Shown piece by piece: positions 23,945 to 31,816 of a DNA stretch of 59,493 nucleotides. Position numbers and translations under genes: made by a program. Source of the stretch: Candidatus Sulfotelmatobacter sp. (GTDB lineage: Bacteria > Acidobacteriota > Terriglobia > Terriglobales > Acidobacteriaceae). How positions within the stretch are numbered: the stretch's first letter is position 1; each line of letters opens with the position of its first letter. Under the pieces are notes generated by a model. It made no database searches, had not been told where the DNA came from, and was given only the letters and a program-made list of their open reading frames with translations. The stretch is from NCBI GenBank assembly GCA_030040965.1, contig JASHOT010000136.1, forward strand, positions 1 through 59,493, read 5' to 3'.

Positions 23945-24985
23945 ATGTCGCATCCCTTACGAAAAGTTTTGGGTTCACCACGTTCAATCGGCGAGCTGGC
24001 TGAAGCGATTGGCGCGCGCGTAGTGGGCGACGAAAGCGTCGAGGTGAGCGGGGTGGCCAGCATTCGGTCGGCTGGGGCAGGAGATGTTGTGTTCGTGGAG
24101 GATGAGAAGCACCTGGCGGCGGCGCTGCGGTCGGCGGCAGCGGCGGTGATCGTGGGGGAATTCGCTGGTGCAGTTTCTGCGGGGAAGCCGCTGGTGATCA
24201 GCGATCATCCCAAGCTGGCGTTTGCGCGAGTGGCGCGGGCGCTGGCGAAACCGGGCGTGGCCAATGAGCGTGGCCAGGTCGGCCTGGTTCATGAGACGGC
24301 GTCGATTCATGGCTCGGCGGTGCTGAGTGCTGGAGTGCGGGTGGATGAGCGGGTGGTGATCCGCGAAGGGGTCGAGATCGGCGACAACACGTGGATTGGG
24401 GCGGGATGCGTGCTCGGAGCCGGGGTGAAGCTTGGATGCGAGTGCGAGATTTACGCGAACGTGACGATTTATCCGGGGACGATTCTGGGCGATGGAGTGA
24501 TTGTGCATGCCGGTGCGGTGCTGGGCAGCGATGGATTCGGATATGTCCGCGACCGGAAGACGGCGCGATACGAAAAGTTTCCGCAGGTCGGGCGGCTGCT
24601 GATTGAAGACGATGTGGAGATTGGAGCGAATACGACGATCGATCGCGGAGCGCTCGATGAGACGCGCATCGGTCGCGGCGCAAAGATTGACAATCTTGTG
24701 CATATTGGCCACAACTGCCAGATCGGCGAGGATGTGGTGATTGCGGCGCAAACCGGATTGTCGGGAAGCATTGTGATAGAGAAGGGCGTGGTGCTGGGCG
24801 GGCAGGTGGGCATTGGCGAACATGCGCGCGTATGCGAGGGCGTGATGGTGGGCGGGCAGGGCGGCATTCTTCCGAGCAAAGTTTTGCGAGGGAAGGGCAA
24901 GGCGTTCTGGGGGACTCCGGCGCAGCCGCTGCGGGAATATCTGAAGCAATTGGCGACATTGGCAAAGTTGGCAAAGAAGGATTAG
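23945..24985 (+). CDS. lpxD: UDP-3-O-acylglucosamine N-acyltransferase LpxD
   Basis: 346 aa from ATG 23945; GTG 23936 is an alternative. The N-terminal uridine-binding domain ([20 protein letters not shown] to [20 protein letters not shown]) is followed by the left-handed beta-helix of hexapeptide repeats ([20 protein letters not shown]), then [10 protein letters not shown] and [14 protein letters not shown], which carries the catalytic His. The C-terminal helix ends [14 protein letters not shown]. LpxD adds the second hydroxy-acyl chain in lipid A synthesis, which shows that the host makes an LPS-type outer membrane. No other lpx gene is adjacent. Confidence 0.96.
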   Translation: MSHPLRKVLGSPRSIGELAEAIGARVVGDESVEVSGVASIRSAGAGDVVFVEDEKHLAAALRSAAAAVIVGEFAGAVSAGKPLVISDHPKLAFARVARALAKPGVANERGQVGLVHETASIHGSAVLSAGVRVDERVVIREGVEIGDNTWIGAGCVLGAGVKLGCECEIYANVTIYPGTILGDGVIVHAGAVLGSDGFGYVRDRKTARYEKFPQVGRLLIEDDVEIGANTTIDRGALDETRIGRGAKIDNLVHIGHNCQIGEDVVIAAQTGLSGSIVIEKGVVLGGQVGIGEHARVCEGVMVGGQGGILPSKVLRGKGKAFWGTPAQPLREYLKQLATLAKLAKKD

Positions 24986-25017
24986 GGCGATGTGGAATCG
25001 AGCGTGTTTGCGATGCA

Positions 25018-25068
25018 CGCGAGATTCCTCGCCCCGCTGGTTAAAGCGCGAGGCTTCGGAATGACGCA
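25018..25068. repeat. dispersed intergenic repeat, family A
   Basis: CGCGAGATTCCTCGCCCC, then GCTTCGGAATGACGC. One substitution (GGAATGAC for GGGATGAC) separates it from the other copies. It lies between lpxD and the P-loop gene. Confidence 0.7.
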
Positions 25069-25110
25069 GATAGTGGGGTTGAGACTGCGTCGAAATAAAC
25101 GGGGAGTAAA

Positions 25111-25788
25111 GTGGCTATCGTCGTGATTGGCGGACATTCGCGCAGCGTGGGGAAGACGAGCGTGGTGGCGGGATTGATTGCGGAGCTGCGGGACTTCGAG
25201 TGGACCGCGGTGAAGATTACGCAATATGGACACGGCATCTGCTCGGCGAATGGAGCGGCTTGTGACTGCGCGACCGGCGATCATTCGTGGGCGATTTCAG
25301 AAGAGAAGGATCGGTCGGGCGAGTCGGACACATCGCGATTTCTGGTTGCCGGGGCGAAGCCGTCGCTGTGGGTACGAACCGAGCAGGGACGATTGGCGGA
25401 GGCCATGCCGGATTTGCGCCGACGGCTGGAGGGCTCGCGGAATGTGATGGTGGAGTCGAACAGCGTGCTGAAATTTCTGCGTCCGGACTTGTATTTGACG
25501 GTGCTCGATCCGGCGACAGCGGATTTCAAGAATTCGGCGCGGGAATTTCTGGACCGGGCGGACGCCGTGATTCTGCATGAGAGCGCAGAAGTCGCGTGGG
25601 AAAGCATTTCGCTGAAGCCGCTCGCCGGGCGGCCGGTGTTTCGAATCAGGCCGCCGAAATATGTGACGCCGGAGATGGTGGAGTTTGTCCGGGCCCGAGT
25701 GGCGTCCGTTGAACACAAAGAACGTGCCTACGATGGAGCGCCGGTTCATCATAACGAGGCTCAACAGAAGAGGTTGAACGCAAAATGA
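25111..25788 (+). CDS. P-loop NTPase with a cysteine cluster, function unknown
   Basis: 225 aa from GTG 25111. Walker A is GGHSRSVGKTS at residues 7-17. A Cys-rich segment CSANGAACDCATGDHSW (C-x6-C-x-C) lies near residues 46-62 and could bind zinc or a cluster. VMVESNSVLKFLRPDLYLTV gives the central strands and an acidic residue, and ADAVILHESAEVAWE follows. The layout resembles the MobB/CobQ-like P-loop class, but the key MobB signatures are absent and no molybdenum genes are near. It overlaps the DinB-like gene by ATGA (25785), so the pair is cotranslated. Confidence 0.65.
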   Translation: MAIVVIGGHSRSVGKTSVVAGLIAELRDFEWTAVKITQYGHGICSANGAACDCATGDHSWAISEEKDRSGESDTSRFLVAGAKPSLWVRTEQGRLAEAMPDLRRRLEGSRNVMVESNSVLKFLRPDLYLTVLDPATADFKNSAREFLDRADAVILHESAEVAWESISLKPLAGRPVFRIRPPKYVTPEMVEFVRARVASVEHKERAYDGAPVHHNEAQQKRLNAK

Positions 25789-26270
25789 CGCCAACGGCCG
25801 ATCCTAAACTCGAACTATTTCGCCACACGCTTGCCACGCTCGCCTATCGCGGTGGCAAAGCGATCCGCAATGCGCCGGCGGGCTTTGCCGATTTTTGTCC
25901 CGGCGAGGGCTTGCGCACGCCAGGGCAAATTCTGGCACACGTCGGCGATCTTTTCGACTGGGCGCTCTCGATCGCGAAGGGCCAGCAGGTGTGGAATAAT
26001 TCGACTCCTTTGCCGTGGGAGCAGGAGAGCGAGCGATTCTTCGCGGCGCTGAAGAAATTTGACGACTATCTGGCGTCGGGCGAACCGGTGAACTCGTCGC
26101 TCGAAAAACTATTTCAGGGACCTGTGGCCGATGCTCTGACTCATGTGGGCCAGATCGCGATGCTGCGCCGTCTGGCGGCCGCGCCCATCAAGGCCGAGAA
26201 CTATCACAAGGCGACAATAGAAGTCGGCCGAGTCGGCGTGGATCAGGCTTCTCCGAAGCGAGAATTTTAG
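25785..26270 (+). CDS. DinB-like four-helix protein
   Basis: 161 aa. The start sits in an ATGA overlap with the P-loop gene. Four amphipathic helices, with GLRTPGQILAHVGDLFDWAL holding the first His and PVADALTHVGQIAMLRRLAA the later His, give the metal-site pattern of DinB/YfiT-type proteins. Such proteins often act as thiol-dependent (mycothiol or bacillithiol) transferases; here the activity is unknown. Coupling to the upstream NTPase suggests a joint role. Confidence 0.75.
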   Translation: MTPTADPKLELFRHTLATLAYRGGKAIRNAPAGFADFCPGEGLRTPGQILAHVGDLFDWALSIAKGQQVWNNSTPLPWEQESERFFAALKKFDDYLASGEPVNSSLEKLFQGPVADALTHVGQIAMLRRLAAAPIKAENYHKATIEVGRVGVDQASPKREF

Positions 26271-26306
26271 AAGTGTGTGGAGCGGGCGCCCTCACCCGCG
26301 CGATCG

Positions 26307-26861
26307 TCAGTTTTCTCGGTTTCGATACAGCGACTGATCCACCTGTGCAATCATCGCATCGATTTTCAAATCGAGCGCGAGAAACTCTTTCAGGCGATCG
26401 GCGATCTTTCTTGGTTCCTTCAGAGCTTCATGGTACGAAACACGCAATCCCTGCACGTAGGGCTTCGTGTCCATCCATGCATCGACCTCGTGCAGATGTT
26501 TTTCGAAAGTCGCGGTAAGGTCTGCGCCCTGTTTGTAAGTTCCGCGTCTGCGCCGCATCTCGTCCTGTGAAGCCATCACTTCGGCGAGCGGCCGCTGCAT
26601 GAAAATCACTTTGTATTCGTGCGTGGGCGGCACCGACAGCAGCAGCCACGAAATCACCTTGACGACCTTGCCTTCGGCTTCGGTAATGCAGCCGGGATCG
26701 TTGGGCAGAGTTTTGATCCGCTCCCACTCCAGATATCCGCGCGGGTTGTCGGCGTCTGGTGGGCGTTCGCCGTCCGCGAGCGGAGTCATTCCACCGGCGA
26801 CCAGCATCTGCATCATCAGTGAAGTTCCTGAGCGCGGCAGTCCTGAAACGATGGCGATCAT
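26307..26861 (-). CDS. sulfotransferase-like P-loop protein
   Basis: 184 aa. MIAIVSGLPRSGTSLMMQML carries the 5'-phosphosulfate-binding loop of PAPS sulfotransferases (GLPRSGTS). VIFMQRPLAEVMASQDEM matches the 3'-phosphate Arg/Ser region. The protein is shorter than most family members but ends sensibly (IDAMIAQVDQSLYRNREN). The acceptor is unknown. It is convergent with the DinB-like gene 36 bases away. Confidence 0.8.
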   Translation of the reverse strand: MIAIVSGLPRSGTSLMMQMLVAGGMTPLADGERPPDADNPRGYLEWERIKTLPNDPGCITEAEGKVVKVISWLLLSVPPTHEYKVIFMQRPLAEVMASQDEMRRRRGTYKQGADLTATFEKHLHEVDAWMDTKPYVQGLRVSYHEALKEPRKIADRLKEFLALDLKIDAMIAQVDQSLYRNREN

Positions 26862-27031
26862 TTTTCGGCGTGAGTGATGGATCAGAGTAGCAGATCAGCA
26901 TCGCTGGCCGACAAGGAACGCCCAACGAGCACAGGTTGGGAGGGCTTTGAGAGTGTTATCGCCTGCTCTACGTCAAGTGACGAGGCGAGCCACGTACTCC
27001 TACAATAGGGGTGTAAGGTGGAGTCTTCGTC

Positions 27032-27469
27032 ATGAGATATGCCTTAGCGTTGCCGTTGCTTTTTTTCTGCCACCCTTTCGCTGCCACGGCGCAAGTTCTG
27101 CCAACGTCCAACGGGTCGTGCGGAGTGGGGGCTAATGGTCTGCACACTTGCTCCTGGTTGTCCGGAGTGAGTCAGCCGAGAGAGGCTGCCACCAAGACTA
27201 CCCATCAGGCTGACGATGTCCGATCGGAGCTATACGTCACCCGGTTCACACTGGTACCGGGTGCGCCATTGGAAGCTCTGATCGAGGGGCGCGAGGTTCT
27301 CATCGTCGGCATGAACAACGGCGAACTGCTAAACGAGAAGAAGTTGCCACCGGCCCACGTCGATGTGAGGAACGGCTTGGTGATGTTGATGCCGAAAGAC
27401 GAGCCATATCTGCTGCGGAATGTGGGCAAGACAAATCTTGAATTGCTTATGATCGAGGTTAGGAAATGA
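27032..27469 (+). CDS. small exported cupin-like protein
   Basis: 145 aa. A signal peptide (YALALPLLFFCHPFAATAQV) is followed by a linker with two Cys (CGVGANGLHTC) and then about 80 residues that look like half of a cupin barrel: LYVTRFTLVPGAPLEALIEG, VLIVGMNNGELLNEK and VMLMPKDEPYLLRNVG, ending ELLMIEVRK. The metal-binding His residues of classical cupins are mostly missing, so it may be structural. ATG 27032 follows a weak AGGTGGAG. Function unknown. Confidence 0.65.
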   Translation: MRYALALPLLFFCHPFAATAQVLPTSNGSCGVGANGLHTCSWLSGVSQPREAATKTTHQADDVRSELYVTRFTLVPGAPLEALIEGREVLIVGMNNGELLNEKKLPPAHVDVRNGLVMLMPKDEPYLLRNVGKTNLELLMIEVRK

Positions 27470-27531
27470 CCAGCCTCCTGCAAACTTCTCGCCTCACCGC
27501 TCATAGCTCACTGCTCACCGCTCAGGTTACA

Positions 27532-27603
27532 ATGAGCGCATCAGCCGAATTCGGCGGCCCGTACGCCGCTCGAAGCAAGCGCTCGCAACAAGCGAGCGCA
27601 TAA
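27532..27603 (+). CDS. possible 23-codon upstream ORF
   Basis: An ATG at 27532, 23 codons (starting MSASAEFGGPYAARSKRS) and TAA, ending 19 bases before the TTG of the next gene. The following CGAGGAGC serves that gene. It may be a leader peptide or a chance frame; there is no conservation evidence. Confidence 0.2.
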   Translation: MSASAEFGGPYAARSKRSQQASA

Positions 27604-27622
27604 AAACGAGGAGCACATCCCT

Positions 27623-27976
27623 TTGGCCACCAGCGAAGTCACCACTTCCGGCTCTGCCAGCACCACGCAGAACGTTCCGCAGCTTCCTAACCACAAAGTG
27701 AAGGTCAAGAAGGCGGGCCAGCGTGCCTGCAACGAAAAAGATGCCAAGGGAAAATTCTGCGGCGGACACCTTAAGCTCTGGGCGTATAGCAAAGACGTGG
27801 TCGAGCGCGAGTGCGGCGACATCGAGAAGGCCTGGGGAGCGAATGCCGAAGTGTATCGCTGCGAAAATTGCAAAGCGCTGTATCTGCCGACTCCGGGCGA
27901 GACCAAGGTGAACGTTGCGGGCACGGGCATGAAATCGGTTTTCGGATTAACGCTGCCGCCGAAGGAAGGCAAATAG
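27623..27976 (+). CDS. conserved-looking small protein with zinc-ribbon-like cysteines
   Basis: 117 aa from TTG 27623, with GAGGAGC about 9 bases upstream. A Ser/Thr-rich N-terminus is followed by a basic segment (HKVKVKKAGQRACNEKDAKG). Four or more Cys are present: RACNE, GKFCGG, VERECGD and YRCENCKALY (C-x2-C), a pattern consistent with a small zinc ribbon. GETKVNVAGTGMKSVFGLTL ends it. I do not recognise the family. Confidence 0.6.
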   Translation: MATSEVTTSGSASTTQNVPQLPNHKVKVKKAGQRACNEKDAKGKFCGGHLKLWAYSKDVVERECGDIEKAWGANAEVYRCENCKALYLPTPGETKVNVAGTGMKSVFGLTLPPKEGK

Positions 27977-27978
27977 GC

Positions 27979-28115
27979 TTCTAGCGGCTAGCTCCTGGCT
28001 GCTAGCCAAAGCGGCGACGTGGAGCCGACAACCCCGGGAACGTAGTTGCGAACTGGAACGCCCGAGGCGCTAGCGTCCGACGGGTTTAGCTAGAAGCTAG
28101 CAGCTAGAAGCTGTT
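27979..28115. repeat. CTAGC/GCTAG short-repeat spacer
   Basis: The spacer holds degenerate copies of GCTAGC and TAGAAGC at both ends: 27979-28007 (CTAGCGGCTAGC, GGCTGCTAGCC) and 28086-28112 (TAGCTAGAAGCTAGCAGC). They are mostly palindromic and could fold the ends together. The middle is unexplained. Confidence 0.5.
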
Positions 28116-28119
28116 CCCC

Positions 28120-29370
28120 ATGAACACCTCCGACCTCATCTACGACTGGAACCAGAACTTTCCGCCCGGACTCAAGCCGCCCGGGCCGATCCTGCTGAAC
28201 GATGAGAGTCTGCGCGATGGACTGCAGTCGCCTTCGGTTCGCGATCCTTCGATTGCGGAGAAGATTGAAATCCTGCACTTGATGGAGGCGCTGGGCATCA
28301 ACTCGCTCGATCTCGGGCTGCCCGGGGCCGGCCCGCGCGCCGTCGAGGCAGTTACTGCGCTGGCCCGCGAGATGGTCACGCACAAGATGAAGATCAGCGC
28401 CAACTGCGCGGCACGCACGCACGAAAACGACATTCGCCCGATCGCCGATATTGTGCAGAAAACCGGCCTGCCGATCGAGGCGGCGACTTTTATCGGTTCC
28501 AGTCCCATCCGCCGCTTCACCGAAGGCTGGACCGACGACTTCCTGCTGCAGACGACCGAAAAGGCGATCAAATACGCCGTTTCGCTCGGCCTCGACTGCA
28601 TGTACGTCACCGAAGACACCAGCCGCTGCGATCCGGGAACGGTCAAGCGCCTCTACTCGACTGCGATCTCTTCGGGCGCGCGCGCCATCTGCATCTGCGA
28701 CACCGCCGGCCACGCCACGCCGATGGGGGTGGTCTCGCTGGTACGATTCGTGATGCAGGAGGTGGTGAAACCTTCCGGTGAGAAGATTCGCGTAGACTGG
28801 CACGGCCACAGCGATCGCGGACTGGCCATCGCCAATTCCATGGCGGCGATTATCGCGGGCGCAAACTCGGTTCACGGATGTGCGATTGGTCTCGGCGAGC
28901 GCGTGGGCAACACGCAAATCGATCAGATGCTCGTCAATCTCAAGCTCATGGGTATCGCGCCCTGGGATCAGCAGGATTTGACGAAGTTGAAAGACTATTG
29001 CGTTGCGGTATCACGGGCGACAGGCGTGCCCATTCCGAAGAATTATCCGGTTGTGGGGGATGACGCTTTTCGCACCGCGACCGGCGTCCACGCGGCTGCG
29101 ATCATCAAGGCGTACCACAAGAACGACATCGTGCTGGCGAACACGGTCTACTCTGGAGTTCCGTCGCATGTTTTCGGGATGGACCAGATCATTGATGTCG
29201 GACCGATGAGCGGCAAATCGAATGTGCTGTTCTGGCTGGAGCGCCACGGCATTCCGGCGAATGATGAAACCGTGGATCGCATCTATCAGCGCGCCAAGCA
29301 AAGCGACCACACCCTGACGGAAGCGGAAATTCTGGAATGCGTGCACGCCACCGCAAGCAGGAAAAATTGA
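28120..29370 (+). CDS. LeuA/HMG-CoA-lyase-type DRE-TIM enzyme
   Basis: 416 aa. NDESLRDGLQSP near residue 28 is the divalent-metal and substrate DRE-type motif (LRDG). LGINSLDLGLPGA follows, and VDWHGHSDRGLAIANSMAAI brings the HxH metal ligands. GLGERVGNTQIDQMLVNL is the isopropylmalate-synthase signature. The C-terminal part carries TGVHAAAIIKAYHKND but no LeuA dimer (regulatory) domain, so it should be insensitive to leucine. It may be a 2-isopropylmalate, citramalate or homocitrate synthase, or an HMG-CoA-lyase-like enzyme. No leu or lys genes sit beside it. Confidence 0.85.
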   Translation: MNTSDLIYDWNQNFPPGLKPPGPILLNDESLRDGLQSPSVRDPSIAEKIEILHLMEALGINSLDLGLPGAGPRAVEAVTALAREMVTHKMKISANCAARTHENDIRPIADIVQKTGLPIEAATFIGSSPIRRFTEGWTDDFLLQTTEKAIKYAVSLGLDCMYVTEDTSRCDPGTVKRLYSTAISSGARAICICDTAGHATPMGVVSLVRFVMQEVVKPSGEKIRVDWHGHSDRGLAIANSMAAIIAGANSVHGCAIGLGERVGNTQIDQMLVNLKLMGIAPWDQQDLTKLKDYCVAVSRATGVPIPKNYPVVGDDAFRTATGVHAAAIIKAYHKNDIVLANTVYSGVPSHVFGMDQIIDVGPMSGKSNVLFWLERHGIPANDETVDRIYQRAKQSDHTLTEAEILECVHATASRKN

Positions 29371-29386
29371 TCTTGGTCCGAATACC

Positions 29387-29436
29387 CATGTAGGGACAGC
29401 CGCCCTCGGCTGTCCGGTCGAACACAGCTCGACGGC
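29387..29436. repeat. dispersed intergenic repeat, family B copy 2
   Basis: CATGTAGGGACAGCCGCC, an inverted GCCGCCCTCGGC, then CAGCTCGACGGC. It matches 118-170 with a few substitutions. Confidence 0.7.
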
Positions 29437-29471
29437 TTATCGATGGCGCGATGTAAACTTGATCATCTCCA

Positions 29472-30380
29472 ATGAACCAGACTCAACTGCACCATGCCAT
29501 CCTCGGAGTCGGCGGCGTCGGTGGACTCATGGGCGCCTCACTGGCCCACGGCGGCGCAGCGGTCACGTTGGTCGTGCGGCGAGAAGCACTGGAACAATAT
29601 CCAGCGCAGCTTCAACTGGAAAGCCCCTTTGGAAAGTTTTCAGTTCCGGTAGGCCGAGCGGCTGAAGTTCCTGCCTGCGATGTTCTTTGGCTTGCCACCA
29701 AGGCCACGCAACTGGACTCGGCGCTCGCCGCATTGACGCATCCCGAATCTGTCAAAGCCATCGTTCCGCTGCTCAATGGAATCGACCACATCGCGTTACT
29801 GCGCCGGAATTATGGCGCGGAGAAAGTCATTCCCGCGGCCATCGCAGTGGAATCCGAGCGCGTCGCTCCGGGGCACATCATTCATCGCTCGCCCTTCGCG
29901 CGATTGAATGTTCTTTCCACTGGACGCCCGCTGCTTGGTGAGACGCTCGATCAGTTGCAGCGCCTCGGCTTCGAATGCCGCTTCCTTGATGACGAGCCGA
30001 GACTCATGTGGACGAAGCTCGTCTTTCTCGCTGCCTTCGCGCTGACCACGACCGCTGCCGACAAAACGACCGGCGAGATCCTCTCCAATCCGCATTGGCG
30101 CGAACTTGGTCTCGGGGTGATTCGCGAGGCCTGTGCCGTCGCCGTGGCGGAAGGAGCAAAAATCGATGCCGACAACGTCATCGCCGGCGTGCTCAAAATG
30201 CCGGGCAACATGCGCAGTTCCATGCAGAAAGACGTTGAGCAAGGCAATCCGCCCGAACTCGACGCCATTGCGGGACCCATCCTGCGCGGAGCGCAAAAGC
30301 ACGGGATCGAGATTCCGGCCACGAAAAAGCTGGTCGCACGTGTGGAGCAGAAGGCGGGGGTATCTCACTCCATCGCGTAA
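29472..30380 (+). CDS. ketopantoate reductase-type (PanE/ApbA) oxidoreductase
   Basis: 302 aa. The Rossmann loop is ILGVGGVGGLMGASLA at residues 10-25. KATQLDSALAAL carries the conserved Lys, VPLLNGIDHI the Asn, and KLVFLAAFALTTTAADK the C-terminal catalytic Lys region. The C-terminal helical domain (NMRSSMQKDVEQGNPPELDA) gives the conserved Ser/Asp-type patch. NADPH-dependent reduction of ketopantoate in coenzyme A synthesis is the classical role, but orphan paralogues without panB/panC act on other 2-oxoacids, and none is adjacent here. The start ATG 29472 lacks a strong site. Confidence 0.85.
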   Translation: MNQTQLHHAILGVGGVGGLMGASLAHGGAAVTLVVRREALEQYPAQLQLESPFGKFSVPVGRAAEVPACDVLWLATKATQLDSALAALTHPESVKAIVPLLNGIDHIALLRRNYGAEKVIPAAIAVESERVAPGHIIHRSPFARLNVLSTGRPLLGETLDQLQRLGFECRFLDDEPRLMWTKLVFLAAFALTTTAADKTTGEILSNPHWRELGLGVIREACAVAVAEGAKIDADNVIAGVLKMPGNMRSSMQKDVEQGNPPELDAIAGPILRGAQKHGIEIPATKKLVARVEQKAGVSHSIA

Positions 30381-30556
30381 ATGCAGCTTCTACCGGTGTT
30401 TCAAAGGCTCAGTCCGCAAGGCTGGTAATAGTTACCTGCGAAAGATCATTTCTATCGGCGCGGCCGCCGATTTGGCAGTCACCCCTTCGTCATGCTGATC
30501 CGTTCTAAGTAATCCCTAATCTATTCAGTACGTTGTAAACTGACGCCATACTTCCC

Positions 30557-31816
30557 ATGAGCCCCTCGCGAGCGGACATGCCCGATCTCGCCCCTGCGCT
30601 GCCGCAGGAAGTCGCGCGCCTTGCCGCCTCGCCCGAAGTGCGCTCTGCGTTCAACTGGTTTCGCGCTCATGAGCCGCAATTCCTGCAATGGCAGATTGAA
30701 ATGGCGCGCATTCCGGCGCCACCATTCGGAGAATCGGCGCGCGGCGACTGGCTGGCGGAGCGTTTTCGCGAAGTCGGACTCGACGATGTGCGCATCGATG
30801 ATGTCGGCAATGTCTTCGGCACGCACCCCGGCTTCGGACGCCGCCACGTTGCTTTGAGTGCGCATATCGACACGGTTTTTCCCGCCAACACGCCGCTCAA
30901 TATCCGGCAGCAGGGAAGCCGCATTTACGGCCCGGGAGTTTCCGACAATGGCGCTGGAGTCGCGGCCATGCTGGCCATTGCTGCGCTGCTCGGTGCGGTG
31001 CGCATCCGTCACGCCTTGCCGTTCGTTTTTATTGGCAATGTCGGCGAGGAGGGCGAAGGCGATCTGCGCGGCATGCGCCACATTTTTTCCACGCCGCGCT
31101 GGAAGGATTCGATCGCCCACAGCCTAGTGCTCGACGGCGCTGGCGCCGACACGATTGTCGCCGAAGCGCTGGGCAGCCGCCGCTTCGAAGTCATCGTGCG
31201 CGGTCCCGGGGGACATTCCTGGAGCGATTTTGGAGCACCGAATCCCATCGTGATCCTGGCCAAAGCAATCGACGCGTTTACCGCGACACCCGTCCCCTCC
31301 GCACCCAAAACGACGTTCAACATCGGCGTCATCCGCGGCGGTACTTCGGTGAATTCCATTCCTGAGTCGGCCAGCATGAAGGTCGATATCCGCTCGACCT
31401 CCATGTCGGAGATGGAACGGCTCGAGCAGTCGCTGCGCCTCGCCTTGAATCGCGCCGTAGAAGACGAGACCCTCGCGGCCGAGATGCGCTCCTCGGCGCA
31501 GAAACGGCCTTCGGGCGTCAATTGCGAAGTGGTGGTGATTGGCAATCGTCCCGCAGGCGAGTTGCAGGCTGGCGCACGCATTCTGCAGGTGATTCGCGCG
31601 GTCGATCTGCAGCTGAACAACACGGCGCAAGTTCAGCGCGCCTCTACCGACGCCAACATTCCGCTCTCGCTCGGACTGGAAGCCATCGCCATTGGCGGCG
31701 GCGGCTCGGGAGGAGGAGCGCACACTTTGCAGGAGTGGTTCGATTCCAATGGTCGCGAGCTGGCTCTCAAGCGCATTTTGCTCACCATGCTCGCGCTGGC
31801 AGGAGCAGGAGAATGA
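30557..31816 (+). CDS. M20-family metallopeptidase (peptidase-T-like)
   Basis: 419 aa. The metal ligands are visible in order: SAHIDTVFP (His and Asp), GPGVSDNGAGVAAML (bridging Asp), GEEGEGDLRGM (general base Glu and ligand Glu), and the C-terminal GGGAHTLQEWFD His. The dimerisation domain lies in between (RFEVIVRGPGGHSWSDFGAP; NIGVIRGGTSVNSIPESA). It has no signal peptide, so it is cytoplasmic. Its stop overlaps the start of the amidohydrolase gene in ATGA (31813), so the two are cotranslated and may act on the same substrate. A deacetylase/desuccinylase role is the alternative. Confidence 0.9.
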   Translation: MSPSRADMPDLAPALPQEVARLAASPEVRSAFNWFRAHEPQFLQWQIEMARIPAPPFGESARGDWLAERFREVGLDDVRIDDVGNVFGTHPGFGRRHVALSAHIDTVFPANTPLNIRQQGSRIYGPGVSDNGAGVAAMLAIAALLGAVRIRHALPFVFIGNVGEEGEGDLRGMRHIFSTPRWKDSIAHSLVLDGAGADTIVAEALGSRRFEVIVRGPGGHSWSDFGAPNPIVILAKAIDAFTATPVPSAPKTTFNIGVIRGGTSVNSIPESASMKVDIRSTSMSEMERLEQSLRLALNRAVEDETLAAEMRSSAQKRPSGVNCEVVVIGNRPAGELQAGARILQVIRAVDLQLNNTAQVQRASTDANIPLSLGLEAIAIGGGGSGGGAHTLQEWFDSNGRELALKRILLTMLALAGAGE

